Shown: positions 1 through 6,166, counted from the stretch's first letter. The stretch: DNA of 6,341 nt from Dehalococcoidales bacterium (GCA_012719115.1 JAAYAZ010000013.1:1-6341), one strand, 5' to 3'. The notes: a model not told the origin generated them from the letters alone. A program made the numbers and translations.

Positions 1-378
1 ATATATTGCCAATGTCGTTAGGGTTATTATAGATAGTGCCATATAAAGAGTTGTCGGGCGGCGTTTGTTATGTGGGCGGTAAGATTTTAGCGCATTTGAA
101 TATTTTAGCATGCTTTGATTTATTATCGGCAATACCGGCAGTGCTGCTAATGGCGCATAATACTCAGGGATTAGAGTGGTGAACAATAGTGTTACTGCAA
201 AAAACATAAAGTATTGGGTAAGCACATCGATAAGATGCGAAAAAACTCTGTGCCATTGAAAAATGTACAGCGCCAGAAGTGCTATCGGAATAATAGAAAA
301 ATTGGACGGCGAAAGAATCGCAGCAAACAGTAAGGCTACGATAACATAAATTTTTGAAACAAAAATCATTAATTTCAT
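1..378 (-). CDS. Multi-helix membrane protein, N-terminal part (probable DUF58-family MoxR partner)
   Basis: The frame is open for 126 codons from an ATG at 378 to the left edge, so the gene is 3'-truncated by the window. The visible part is very hydrophobic, with likely membrane segments near residues 8-22, 26-40, 55-71, 75-88 and 110-126, and a basic loop around 98-109 (SYRPHNKRRP). It starts 11 nt after the MoxR stop codon. No good Shine-Dalgarno is visible in the AT-rich gap, so translation may depend on coupling to MoxR; an in-frame ATG at 369 is an alternative. Genes directly after MoxR usually encode DUF58 proteins (membrane helices followed by a cytoplasmic vWA-like domain), which is the main reason for the call. 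The DUF58 domain itself lies outside the window. Four or five helices is more than the usual two, so a transglutaminase-type membrane protein (DUF3488/TgpA-like) remains possible. Confidence 0.6.
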   Translation of the reverse strand, partial: MKLMIFVSKIYVIVALLFAAILSPSNFSIIPIALLALYIFQWHRVFSHLIDVLTQYFMFFAVTLLFTTLIPEYYAPLAALPVLPIINQSMLKYSNALKSYRPHNKRRPTTLYMALSIITLTTLAIY

Positions 379-389
379 ATAAATATTAT

Positions 390-1343
390 TTACATATCAA
401 ATTTAGGCACCGGTATAGAATTGAGTGCCTTGTTTATTACCATACGAGGCGTAATATCATCCATCTCTGCCTCCGGTTTAATGCGTAACCGGTGTTCGAT
501 GGCAAAATATGCCAGTCGTTTAACGTCATCGGGTATAACGTAATCCCTGCCGTCTAATGCTGCAAATACTCTGGCGCTTTTAAAGATAGAAATGCCGCTT
601 CTGGTACTCAAACCATAGGCTACATCAGGGTCTTTGCGGATGCTATGAACAATAGCGGTTATATAATTTACGATATCAGGGGAAACGTGTACCTGTTTTG
701 TTAACTGCTGTAATTTAATAATTTCGTCCGGTGTTGTTACCGTATTTATATCAGGGGTATCTATCGCATCTATTCCGTTTATTATAAGCGCTTCTTCATC
801 CTTGGATAAATATTGACTGAAAACACGTAGCATAAAACGGTCCATCTGTACATCGGTAAGCGGGTATGTTCCTTCTCCTCCGGCAAGAACCCGTGTCGCA
901 ACAACCATAAATGGAAGTTTTAGGGTTAGCGTTTTCCCTTCTATGGTGACCTGATGCTCCTGCATAGCTTCCAAAAGAGCTGATTGCGTGCGGGGAGTCG
1001 TTCTGTTAAGTTCATCTGCCAGTATTATATTTGCAAAGATGGGACCTTCGATAAATGAATAAGTACCCTGTGTGGAATAGAGATTAAAACCCGTGATATC
1101 AGCGGGCATCATATCCGGTGTAAACTGTATTCTTTTAAAAGTGCCTCCGATGGTTTTTGCGAAACTTTTAGCTATGGTTGTTTTGCCTGAACCGGGAGGA
1201 CCTTCAATGAGAACATGCCCTCCGGCAATAAGTCCTAACATCAGTGCCTTTATAATTTCATCCTTGCCGATTACTGCCTTGTTTATCTCCTGCTTGATTT
1301 TGCCGAAAATCTCCGAAGCTTTTTCAATGTTCATATTAGCCAA
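390..1343 (-). CDS. MoxR-family AAA+ ATPase
   Basis: This 317-residue cytoplasmic ATPase has the usual MoxR length. Visible motifs are Walker A GPPGSGKT (48-55), Walker B ILADE (107-111, D110/E111), the following LNRTTPRTQSALLEAMQE block with R114 and R118 (arginine-finger region), EGTYPLTDVQMDRF (157-170), and a sensor-2 arginine at R248 in GLSTRSG, then the C-terminal lid block GRDYVIPDDV (265-274). MoxR proteins act as chaperone-like ATPases that mature or remodel partner proteins or complexes, often with vWA/DUF58 partners. The family's usual ATQNP sensor-1 segment reads ATRVL here, so the sensor-1 asparagine is replaced by valine. The TTG start at 1343 is chosen because AGGAGG lies exactly 6 nt upstream; the in-frame ATG at 1334 would be 15 nt from it. 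The gene overlaps the end of the DUF4350 gene by 8 bp. The substrate is unknown. Confidence 0.95.
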   Translation of the reverse strand: MANMNIEKASEIFGKIKQEINKAVIGKDEIIKALMLGLIAGGHVLIEGPPGSGKTTIAKSFAKTIGGTFKRIQFTPDMMPADITGFNLYSTQGTYSFIEGPIFANIILADELNRTTPRTQSALLEAMQEHQVTIEGKTLTLKLPFMVVATRVLAGGEGTYPLTDVQMDRFMLRVFSQYLSKDEEALIINGIDAIDTPDINTVTTPDEIIKLQQLTKQVHVSPDIVNYITAIVHSIRKDPDVAYGLSTRSGISIFKSARVFAALDGRDYVIPDDVKRLAYFAIEHRLRIKPEAEMDDITPRMVINKALNSIPVPKFDM

Positions 1344-2232
1344 ATACTTCCTCCTTCCTGAATGCGTAAGCGGTTGTAAAAATAAAAATAAGAACTACCA
1401 TTCCTAATATTACATAGTTATTGTTCAAAATTATCATTAGTTGCTCAGTATTAATCTTGGAAACATCCAGAGGCGTTTTTGTAATATGTGCCCTGTCGAG
1501 GATTATTTTATCAGGAGTTCCGTTAAGATTAACTAGGTAATTTATAAATTCGTAATTGTTATTGTAACCTACCATAGTGTTGATTGTAATACTGGGGTCG
1601 GAAAGTAGAACTACCTTACCTCTGCCGTAATCATATTCAGCGGCAACTGTAAAAGGTCCTGATGGCTCTTCTTCATCCTGCAGTCCATTGCGGTTAACGT
1701 CTTCAAAGCTGGCAGACGATGATAGGGCTATTATATGTGACTGCCCAACGTTAATTAGAGTAGAAGCATGATTTAGGGTTATTGCCTCTATGCCGGTCTC
1801 CTTAACATCAGTTGAAAATTCGGTGATGCGCGGTAAATACTGGTTTTTATAGTTAAAAAGAGGGTCAAGCAGAAGTGAGTTACTGAAACGGGCTTCTATC
1901 TCCATATGTTCCAATAGGCTGTTTCCGTATCCGAAGTCGTCAAGAAGTAAAAGAAGATTTCCGTTAGAAACAAATTCACCAATCCTTTCCAGTTCCTCAG
2001 AAGAATAGTCCGTATATGGAATGGAGACAAAGACTTGTTGTTGATTGTCCGGGGAGATGTTAACAACGGAATCAGAATTCTCTGCCTTAAAATCTTTAAT
2101 AAAAGAATTGATACCGTTCCATGCTTTGTTACTTTCCATAAAGTCGCTGGCCGATGGGTAAAAGAGAATGCCCAGAAGGGAAACTACCAGTATTATTCCT
2201 ATAACTGTAATAACGAGGCTGGAATTTCTCAT
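1336..2232 (-). CDS. DUF4350 domain-containing membrane-anchored protein
   Basis: This 298-residue protein has one membrane helix at each end (about residues 6-24 and 274-291) around an extracytoplasmic domain. The middle matches the DUF4350 pattern seen between DUF4129 and MoxR genes: a Rossmann-like segment with LERIGEFVSNGNLLLLLDDFG (start near residue 81), and a later block with GRGKVVLLSDPSI (203-215) followed by N-rich NNNYEFINYLVNLNG. The fold is related to class I glutamine amidotransferases, but I see no clear catalytic triad. Residues 178-189 (DVNRNGLQDEEE) resemble an EF-hand calcium loop. The ATG at 2232 is chosen because GAGAGG sits 7 nt upstream; an ATG five codons earlier (2247) has only AGGA touching it. 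With this start, one nucleotide separates it from the upstream stop codon. The short C-terminal tail (FRKEEVFG) is cytoplasmic. Its biochemical role is unknown; context suggests a subunit of a MoxR-dependent membrane complex. Confidence 0.8.
   Translation of the reverse strand: MRNSSLVITVIGIILVVSLLGILFYPSASDFMESNKAWNGINSFIKDFKAENSDSVVNISPDNQQQVFVSIPYTDYSSEELERIGEFVSNGNLLLLLDDFGYGNSLLEHMEIEARFSNSLLLDPLFNYKNQYLPRITEFSTDVKETGIEAITLNHASTLINVGQSHIIALSSSASFEDVNRNGLQDEEEPSGPFTVAAEYDYGRGKVVLLSDPSITINTMVGYNNNYEFINYLVNLNGTPDKIILDRAHITKTPLDVSKINTEQLMIILNNNYVILGMVVLIFIFTTAYAFRKEEVFG
1350..1355 (-). promoter_or_regulatory. Ribosome binding site AGGAGG for the TTG-initiated moxR-like gene
   Basis: A perfect AGGAGG lies 6 nt before the TTG at 1343 and inside the last codons of the preceding DUF4350 gene. 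It decides the non-ATG start, since the next in-frame ATG (1334) is too far away. It is the strongest ribosome binding site in the operon, which fits a need for more ATPase than its membrane partners (inference). Confidence 0.85.
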
Positions 2233-2233
2233 T

Positions 2234-4195
2234 TTAAAGCCTCTCATTCCTGATAGAATCAGAGAAGCGGCGGCTTACAGCTGCATCCTCCTCGGTCGGT
2301 TTATGGGCGGAATATAATATTTTCTCAACAAATAGAGTAAAATCAAGAAAAAGTTTGTTTAACAATCCCAGTTTCGGGCTATTCTCTTCGGCATACTCCC
2401 TTAGTGTCTGATGGGGTTTAAGTATTGCGGCGGTTATTTTTTCAATAAGTTTTAAAGTTCTGGCATACCATTCAACAATATTGATAAAAATGCCGTCTTT
2501 AGGCTGTTTTTTCCATAAGATTATAGTATCTTTATCGGTTCCGGATTTTATTAAAGATATCGGTACGGGAGGCGAATCTTCTATGTTTCCGAATATTGGT
2601 TTCGAATAAAATCTGCTGCGTTTACGTATATTCAAACGAAGAATAACGGTGATAATTATTAAAACAGCCAGAATAATCCCGAGGTTAGCTATATTGATTA
2701 CGTATATATTGAAAGTTTTTTCCAAAGGGGCATTCCATGGTTCGGCCGGTTGAATCTGCACGTTAATCTGTTGGTATCCGAGCAAACTAATCTCCATGCC
2801 CTTTTTTATCTGTCCGCTAAAGGTTCCATCTCCAGAGCCGTAAACCTGCGTTATTTTTTCGTTGATCTCGAAAGTAATAAAAGCATTATCAAGAGGACCT
2901 ATTTCAGAATACAGTTCTCCGTTTAATTTAATACTTCCGGGTATAACAGATATATTCGGTAAAACTAAGTCCAGAAATACCTCTGCTTGAGTTACATTGA
3001 TATTGTAATAAGAAATGACAGGCGCATAACGTCCGCTGGCTGCAGATGATACGATTATTGTATGCCTCCCCAATTCAATATCAGTTGGGAGTTTGATCGA
3101 AGATTCAAAAGATGTTGAAGAGATTATGTTATCAATCAATTCATCTTCAAGATATACATTAAACGAACGGTCGTTCAGAACAGGGGAGTCTTTATAATTG
3201 AGACTCCCGTATAACATTGGCGATTGGCCCGGATATATATGCCCTTCAACCGATAAATTAAGGTTTGCCGTGTAATATTTAAGTTTTAACGTTGAAATCG
3301 GGCTGGTAGCACCAAGATATACACCGATATCCTGCCCCTCCGGGTAATAGACTGCCTGAATTTCTATTTCGGGCATATACCAGTAAGGTAACGCTAATTG
3401 TCCTTGATAATATCCTTGCTGGTCGGTATTTACGGTTTGATAGTGTGCTCCGTTTAATGCCAGAATCACTGTTCTATCGGGTAGAGGTGCGTCATTTGAA
3501 GTTAATTTTAACGTTATATTGATTTCATCGCCAACAAATGCTTCATTCTCTACGATAGTCAGTGAAAGCGCAGTGGGCAGATAGTCTTCATTATGCCCCG
3601 GGTCTATCAACGGGCGATTGAACAAATCCAGCATGCTTTCTATGCGATTCAATTTATCGATAATTTCATTATATAGAGTTTTTAAGTCACTTTGGGACGA
3701 AATTTCTCCTATCGAAAGATAAGCGCCTATCGACTCTACCGTATAAAAAAGCTGTTGATATTCATCGTATGCTTTAGGTAATGAATCGATTATCTCATCG
3801 CGCAAATTTTCAGCATCATCCAATAGAAAGCGATTTAACAATTCCGCTTCACTGTGCCATAGCAAGTCAATTTCATAGACCGAATATGATAGAGCTATTC
3901 CGTAATCGCTAAAATCACTCGTTGCGCCACTTAAATCCTCGGGAATGTTGGCAAAAGGCATTATCTCAAGTGCGTTTTCCGTTTCTTGAGGTTGTTTTTG
4001 TAAAATAGTATCTAAGGAATCGGAATAATAACGCAGTAAAGAGATTTCGTTGAATATCTGACTGGCGGCGTCGGGGTCTTCATGGCGTTCGATTTCATCG
4101 GCAAAAATAGGAGCTGCCGGAGCGCAAACTATCACAACCAGAAGTGTGCATATTGCAATAAATTTCTTTCCCATCGGTTTAACCTGATAACTCAT
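2234..4195 (-). CDS. Secreted/membrane protein with Ig-like repeats and C-terminal DUF4129 domain
   Basis: This 653-residue protein starts with a signal peptide: basic GKK at 9-11, hydrophobic core 12-31, probable cleavage after PIFA at residue 32. Next is a mostly helical acidic region (about 40-195). Three beta-rich Ig-like or transthyretin-like domains follow at roughly 208-305, 310-402 and 404-500, recognisable from repeated phrases such as VGDEINITLKL, YPGQSPMLYGSL and IPGSIKLNGELY. A single membrane helix (503-521) and basic stop-transfer NIRKRSR lead into a cytoplasmic tail. Residues about 566-640 match DUF4129: a helical segment with EWYARTLKL, then HQTLREYAEE, then a final FVEKILYSAHKPTEEDA block. 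DUF4129 tails are common beside MoxR and transglutaminase genes. The start overlaps the preceding stop codon as ATGA, suggesting coupling. An in-frame ATG at 4174 (residue 8) has AGG 8 nt upstream and gives a more typical signal peptide, so it may be the true start. A role in cell-surface assembly or sensing is inference. Confidence 0.85.
   Translation of the reverse strand: MSYQVKPMGKKFIAICTLLVVIVCAPAAPIFADEIERHEDPDAASQIFNEISLLRYYSDSLDTILQKQPQETENALEIMPFANIPEDLSGATSDFSDYGIALSYSVYEIDLLWHSEAELLNRFLLDDAENLRDEIIDSLPKAYDEYQQLFYTVESIGAYLSIGEISSQSDLKTLYNEIIDKLNRIESMLDLFNRPLIDPGHNEDYLPTALSLTIVENEAFVGDEINITLKLTSNDAPLPDRTVILALNGAHYQTVNTDQQGYYQGQLALPYWYMPEIEIQAVYYPEGQDIGVYLGATSPISTLKLKYYTANLNLSVEGHIYPGQSPMLYGSLNYKDSPVLNDRSFNVYLEDELIDNIISSTSFESSIKLPTDIELGRHTIIVSSAASGRYAPVISYYNINVTQAEVFLDLVLPNISVIPGSIKLNGELYSEIGPLDNAFITFEINEKITQVYGSGDGTFSGQIKKGMEISLLGYQQINVQIQPAEPWNAPLEKTFNIYVINIANLGIILAVLIIITVILRLNIRKRSRFYSKPIFGNIEDSPPVPISLIKSGTDKDTIILWKKQPKDGIFINIVEWYARTLKLIEKITAAILKPHQTLREYAEENSPKLGLLNKLFLDFTLFVEKILYSAHKPTEEDAAVSRRFSDSIRNERL
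2240..2245 (-). promoter_or_regulatory. Ribosome binding site GAGAGG for the DUF4350 gene
   Basis: GAGAGG lies 7 nt before the ATG at 2232 and within the final codons of the DUF4129 gene. It supports the 2232 start over the in-frame ATG at 2247, which overlaps this site's flank and would have no proper spacing of its own. Confidence 0.65.
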
Positions 4196-4443
4196 TTCAG
4201 TATTTCAATTACTTCCATAGTTACAACTGCTAAAAATGCAACGAATATAATAGCGCTTAAGCTATTTAGGGCGAATTTTGCTCTGGGATTAAGATAAACG
4301 TACAGTAGAGTTATTATCAAATAGACAATGGCATTTACAATAAAATATATAGATATGTCATCCTGCCCCAAAAAAGCTAAAAAAATGTTGACAGAACTGA
4401 GGGCAATTGCCAGAGAAATAATCAGCCTGTTATAAATCCTCAA
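4192..4443 (-). CDS. Small three-helix membrane protein, unknown function
   Basis: This 83-residue protein has three predicted membrane segments: about 7-26, 31-51 and 58-77. A positively charged N-terminus (MRIYNR) and a basic turn (NPRAKF, 52-57) suggest the N-terminus and the second loop are cytoplasmic. It starts with TTG at 4443, overlapping the upstream TGA as TTGA, with AGAGG 7 nt before it. Its stop overlaps the next gene's start as ATGA. It is thus tightly embedded in the operon on both sides, which argues strongly that it is a real gene. I do not recognise the family. A small membrane subunit or assembly factor for the neighbouring proteins is the simplest inference. Confidence 0.75.
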   Translation of the reverse strand: MRIYNRLIISLAIALSSVNIFLAFLGQDDISIYFIVNAIVYLIITLLYVYLNPRAKFALNSLSAIIFVAFLAVVTMEVIEILK

Positions 4444-5174
4444 GCTAAAACCTCTAATACAATGCGGTATTTACCGGCTTGCTCCTTCTCTTCAAATATG
4501 CGAACCGGTTTTTGCAGAGCTTCACTTGAAATAGCCGCGGCTATGGAAGCAAGCGGACTGCCCAGACAATAATAGTACCAGATTTCTTCATAACCCATTT
4601 TAGCGTTTTTAATTTCCACATTTACGCGGGAACCGGTTATATCAACCTTCACACTGTTGGCAATATCCAGAACTCCGGTTAAAATATAGCTGATGGCTGA
4701 TTCTATGTCATAGGCGTTTGGACCGGGTATATGCTCAAGCATTTCGAGGTTGATGCTGCCGGGCGTTGTAACCGCGATTGCCATATCATCTGCACCGGGC
4801 CCGTATCTTACAATCAAACGACCCGGTAGCTTATCTTTAATATTGTCTAGCGTATAATGATCGTTGATGGGCACTATCGCCTGCGGATAGCCGTCTCTCA
4901 TTCTGGCAGGTAAATAAATCGCTTTGTTTCTGATTCCGATTTCTTCCAAAAGAGCGGCGGTGTTTTCCATTCCGGTTTTTAACAGGATTTGGCATGCCTC
5001 CGGCGAAATATTAGGCCTGGAATTTGCTAAAAAGAAACTGGCTAATCCAATTATAACGGCGGAAAGGGCAACGGCCGTAAGCGGCGCCGATAAAAAAAAG
5101 AAGTAGAAAACAGGCGCAAGTACTGCGCCGGCTATGGATAATATAATTCCTAAAACTTTATATGGATTCTTCAC
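4440..5174 (-). CDS. Two-helix membrane protein with soluble V4R-like C-terminal domain
   Basis: This first gene of the operon encodes 244 residues. Two membrane helices (about 6-25 and 29-50) form a hairpin, followed by a soluble domain (52-244) that is probably cytoplasmic. The domain begins with a helix-rich part (SPEACQILLKTGMENTAALL) and a YLPARMRDGYPQAIVPIND strand region. It ends with VKVDITGSRVNVEIKNAK, then YYYCLGSPLASIAAAISSEAL (start near 200) and KPVRIFEEKEQAGKYRIVLEVL. That last part resembles the end of V4R/heme-NO-binding-like domains: a cysteine-glycine turn, an alanine-rich helix, and a closing strand pair. This resemblance is from memory of the pattern, not a database match. 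Start is GTG at 5174 with GAGG 8 nt upstream and a strong promoter immediately before it. It overlaps the next gene by 4 bp. Not a usual member of MoxR loci; a ligand-sensing or regulatory role is speculative. Confidence 0.8.
   Translation of the reverse strand: MKNPYKVLGIILSIAGAVLAPVFYFFFLSAPLTAVALSAVIIGLASFFLANSRPNISPEACQILLKTGMENTAALLEEIGIRNKAIYLPARMRDGYPQAIVPINDHYTLDNIKDKLPGRLIVRYGPGADDMAIAVTTPGSINLEMLEHIPGPNAYDIESAISYILTGVLDIANSVKVDITGSRVNVEIKNAKMGYEEIWYYYCLGSPLASIAAAISSEALQKPVRIFEEKEQAGKYRIVLEVLA
4451..4455 (-). promoter_or_regulatory. Ribosome binding site AGAGG deciding a TTG start
   Basis: AGAGG lies 7 nt before the TTG at 4443 and inside the last codons of the preceding gene. It supports the non-ATG start of the small membrane protein and the TTGA overlap with the preceding stop codon. 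Confidence 0.6.
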
Positions 5175-5182
5175 AAACCCAA

Positions 5183-5186
5183 CCTC
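5183..5186 (-). promoter_or_regulatory. Ribosome binding site GAGG for the GTG-initiated first operon gene
   Basis: GAGG lies 8 nt before the GTG at 5174. If transcription starts about 7 nt after the -10 box (near 5187), the leader is only about 13 nt and begins almost at this site. Confidence 0.5.
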
Positions 5187-5193
5187 GCAAACT

Positions 5194-5222
5194 ATTATGC
5201 TTATTATAAGCTAAAAGGTCAA
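5194..5222 (-). promoter_or_regulatory. Sigma-70-type promoter of the MoxR operon
   Basis: On the minus strand, TTGACC (5222-5217) and CATAAT (5199-5194) are separated by exactly 17 nt. Five of six bases match consensus in each box. It lies just upstream of the first operon gene, and no later intergenic gap in the operon exceeds 11 nt, so it probably drives all six genes. Confidence 0.75.
5199..5211 (-). promoter_or_regulatory. 13-bp palindrome in the promoter spacer, candidate operator
   Basis: The sequence GCTTATAATAAGC is a perfect inverted repeat with 6-bp arms around one central base. It fills most of the gap between the -35 and -10 boxes and shares one base with the -10 box. A repressor bound there would block RNA polymerase. 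Because it is AT-rich and short, chance is possible, and I saw no second copy in the window. Confidence 0.35.
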
Positions 5223-5374
5223 GTAATACGCCTGATTTTAGAGGTAATTTTGATATAATCCGTTCTGCATTTGAAAATAGATTATAGAGAAATAATAATA
5301 AATGTCTAAATTGAATCAATGTGAAAAAGTCAGTCTATTCTTTTTTAAGAAAAAGGAATTGAATCGAGGGTTGT

Positions 5375-6013
5375 TTACATCCTCGTTTCGTTATCGAGCA
5401 TTTCACCGAAGCGACAGCCGAAAAAAAACAGGTTAGTGAAGTAATTTCGTGCAGAGACACATCGAAGTAATCCCAGATTTAACTGTTCGTTCAGCAATGG
5501 GGTAATTTGGTTATCCAAGTAATGCTCGAAAATCAGAATCGGGATGGTATTGAGCTTCCTGTTGTATTTTCTCATTTTACCGCTGGAGTTCATCATACGC
5601 GGAGCCAGTTGTTTCATAACGGCAGGAGCATCCACATTTTCGAATTCGCTGCGGGAAGGGTTATCGTAGAGGTATAGATGGCTTATTAGCCCCAGCAGAA
5701 AAGAGCTTTGTATAACATCATCGATGTAATCTCTTAAGTCAGATGAGAGCATTTCTCTTGATTGCTTTTTCAGTACGCAATTATAAAAACCAACTCTTTT
5801 TTCAATGCCGGGCAGTGCAATATCTTCACCCCCTGTTTTTCCCTGCAATATTTCTACAAGGGAATTACAGGTTGGCTTGATTCTCTCATAGGCGTTTTCG
5901 TTTTCTTTTTCCAACCTGCGATAATCATCTGTATTGAAATAGTCTTCTGTTCTGGTAACGGAAGAAACATTAGACTGATATAATTCCGTAAGTTCTGAAA
6001 AGCTATATATCAT
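5375..6013 (-). CDS. Hypothetical protein, 212 residues, unknown family
   Basis: I do not recognise this protein. The ATG at 6013 is chosen because AGGGAG lies 7 nt upstream. The frame stays open further upstream to 6166, but that extension is a translation of the tRNA gene and is spurious. The protein is mostly helical by composition. It has a charged, coiled-coil-prone N-terminal third (YRRLEKENENAYERIK, about 32-47), a hydrophobic helix SSFLLGLISHLYLY (about 103-116), a basic segment SGKMRKYNRKLN (about 143-154), and a hydrophobic C-terminal stretch NYFTNLFFFGCRFGEML. There is no signal peptide and no convincing membrane helix, so it is probably cytoplasmic. It lies 32 nt after a tRNA gene with no visible promoter or terminator between them, and 200 nt before the next gene. 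The good ribosome site and ordinary protein-like composition support a real gene; its function cannot be inferred. Confidence 0.7.
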   Translation of the reverse strand: MIYSFSELTELYQSNVSSVTRTEDYFNTDDYRRLEKENENAYERIKPTCNSLVEILQGKTGGEDIALPGIEKRVGFYNCVLKKQSREMLSSDLRDYIDDVIQSSFLLGLISHLYLYDNPSRSEFENVDAPAVMKQLAPRMMNSSGKMRKYNRKLNTIPILIFEHYLDNQITPLLNEQLNLGLLRCVSARNYFTNLFFFGCRFGEMLDNETRM

Positions 6014-6020
6014 ATTATTT

Positions 6021-6026
6021 CTCCCT
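6021..6026 (-). promoter_or_regulatory. Ribosome binding site AGGGAG for the 212-residue protein
   Basis: AGGGAG lies 7 nt before the ATG at 6013 in the short gap after the tRNA. It fixes the start of the hypothetical protein downstream of the tRNA and rules out the longer reading frame through it. Confidence 0.6.
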
Positions 6027-6045
6027 GATAATCGACGGTTAAAAA

Positions 6046-6121
6046 TGGCGCGCCCGGGGGGATTCGAACCCACGACACCTGGTTTCGAAGACCAGTGCTC
6101 TATCCACTGAGCTACAGGCGC
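6046..6121 (-). tRNA. tRNA-Arg (anticodon UCG)
   Basis: A complete 76-nt cloverleaf including an encoded CCA end. The acceptor stem GCGCCTG pairs with CGGGCGC (one T-G wobble). The D arm is GCTC/GAGC, and the anticodon stem CTGGT/ACCAG encloses the loop CTTCGAA with anticodon TCG, which reads CGA-type arginine codons. The T loop is TTCGAAT with stem GTGGG/CCCCC, containing one T-C mismatch at pair 50-64. The discriminator base is G. A near-consensus promoter sits about 17 nt upstream of its 5' end. The same-strand translation of this gene gives the well-known false peptide containing VAQWIEHWSSKPGVVGSNPP. Confidence 0.97.
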
Positions 6122-6137
6122 ACTTTTTGATGAGCTA

Positions 6138-6166
6138 ATTATACTTGGCGATAGAGGCAGCGTCAA
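6138..6166 (-). promoter_or_regulatory. Sigma-70-type promoter of tRNA-Arg and possibly the downstream gene
   Basis: On the minus strand, TTGACG (6166-6161) and a perfect TATAAT (6143-6138) are 17 nt apart. The expected start near 6131 gives a leader of about 10 nt before the tRNA. This is the best promoter match in the window, as expected for a stable RNA. With no terminator hairpin after the tRNA, it may also transcribe the 212-residue protein gene. Confidence 0.8.

Noticed and set aside
1093..1407. Plus-strand open frame of 104 codons
   Set aside because: It lies antisense to the MoxR gene, whose motifs are unmistakable, and its translation looks like a shadow. The same holds for the plus-strand frames at 2035-2253, 4082-4297, 4924-5106 and 5762-5983.
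5251..5259. Plus-strand TGATATAAT resembling an extended -10 promoter element
   Set aside because: There is no acceptable -35 box at 16-18 nt and no gene or structured RNA downstream on the plus strand.
5306..5363. Direct repeat AATTGAATC twice in the intergenic region
   Set aside because: Nine AT-rich bases repeated at about 48-nt distance is within chance for this composition, and no promoter or other element relates to it.
5331..5390. Possible terminator after the 212-residue protein gene
   Set aside because: There is a 5-bp CGAGG/CCTCG stem with an 11-nt loop, and an AT-only hairpin CTTTTT/AAAAAG, but neither has a strong GC stem followed directly by a T run on the minus strand.
6014..6166. 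51-codon N-terminal extension of the 212-residue protein
   Set aside because: It translates the tRNA-Arg gene and its promoter, starts with a TTG inside the -35 box, and gives the classic spurious peptide of tRNA read-through. The AGGGAG site at 6021-6026 supports the start at 6013.
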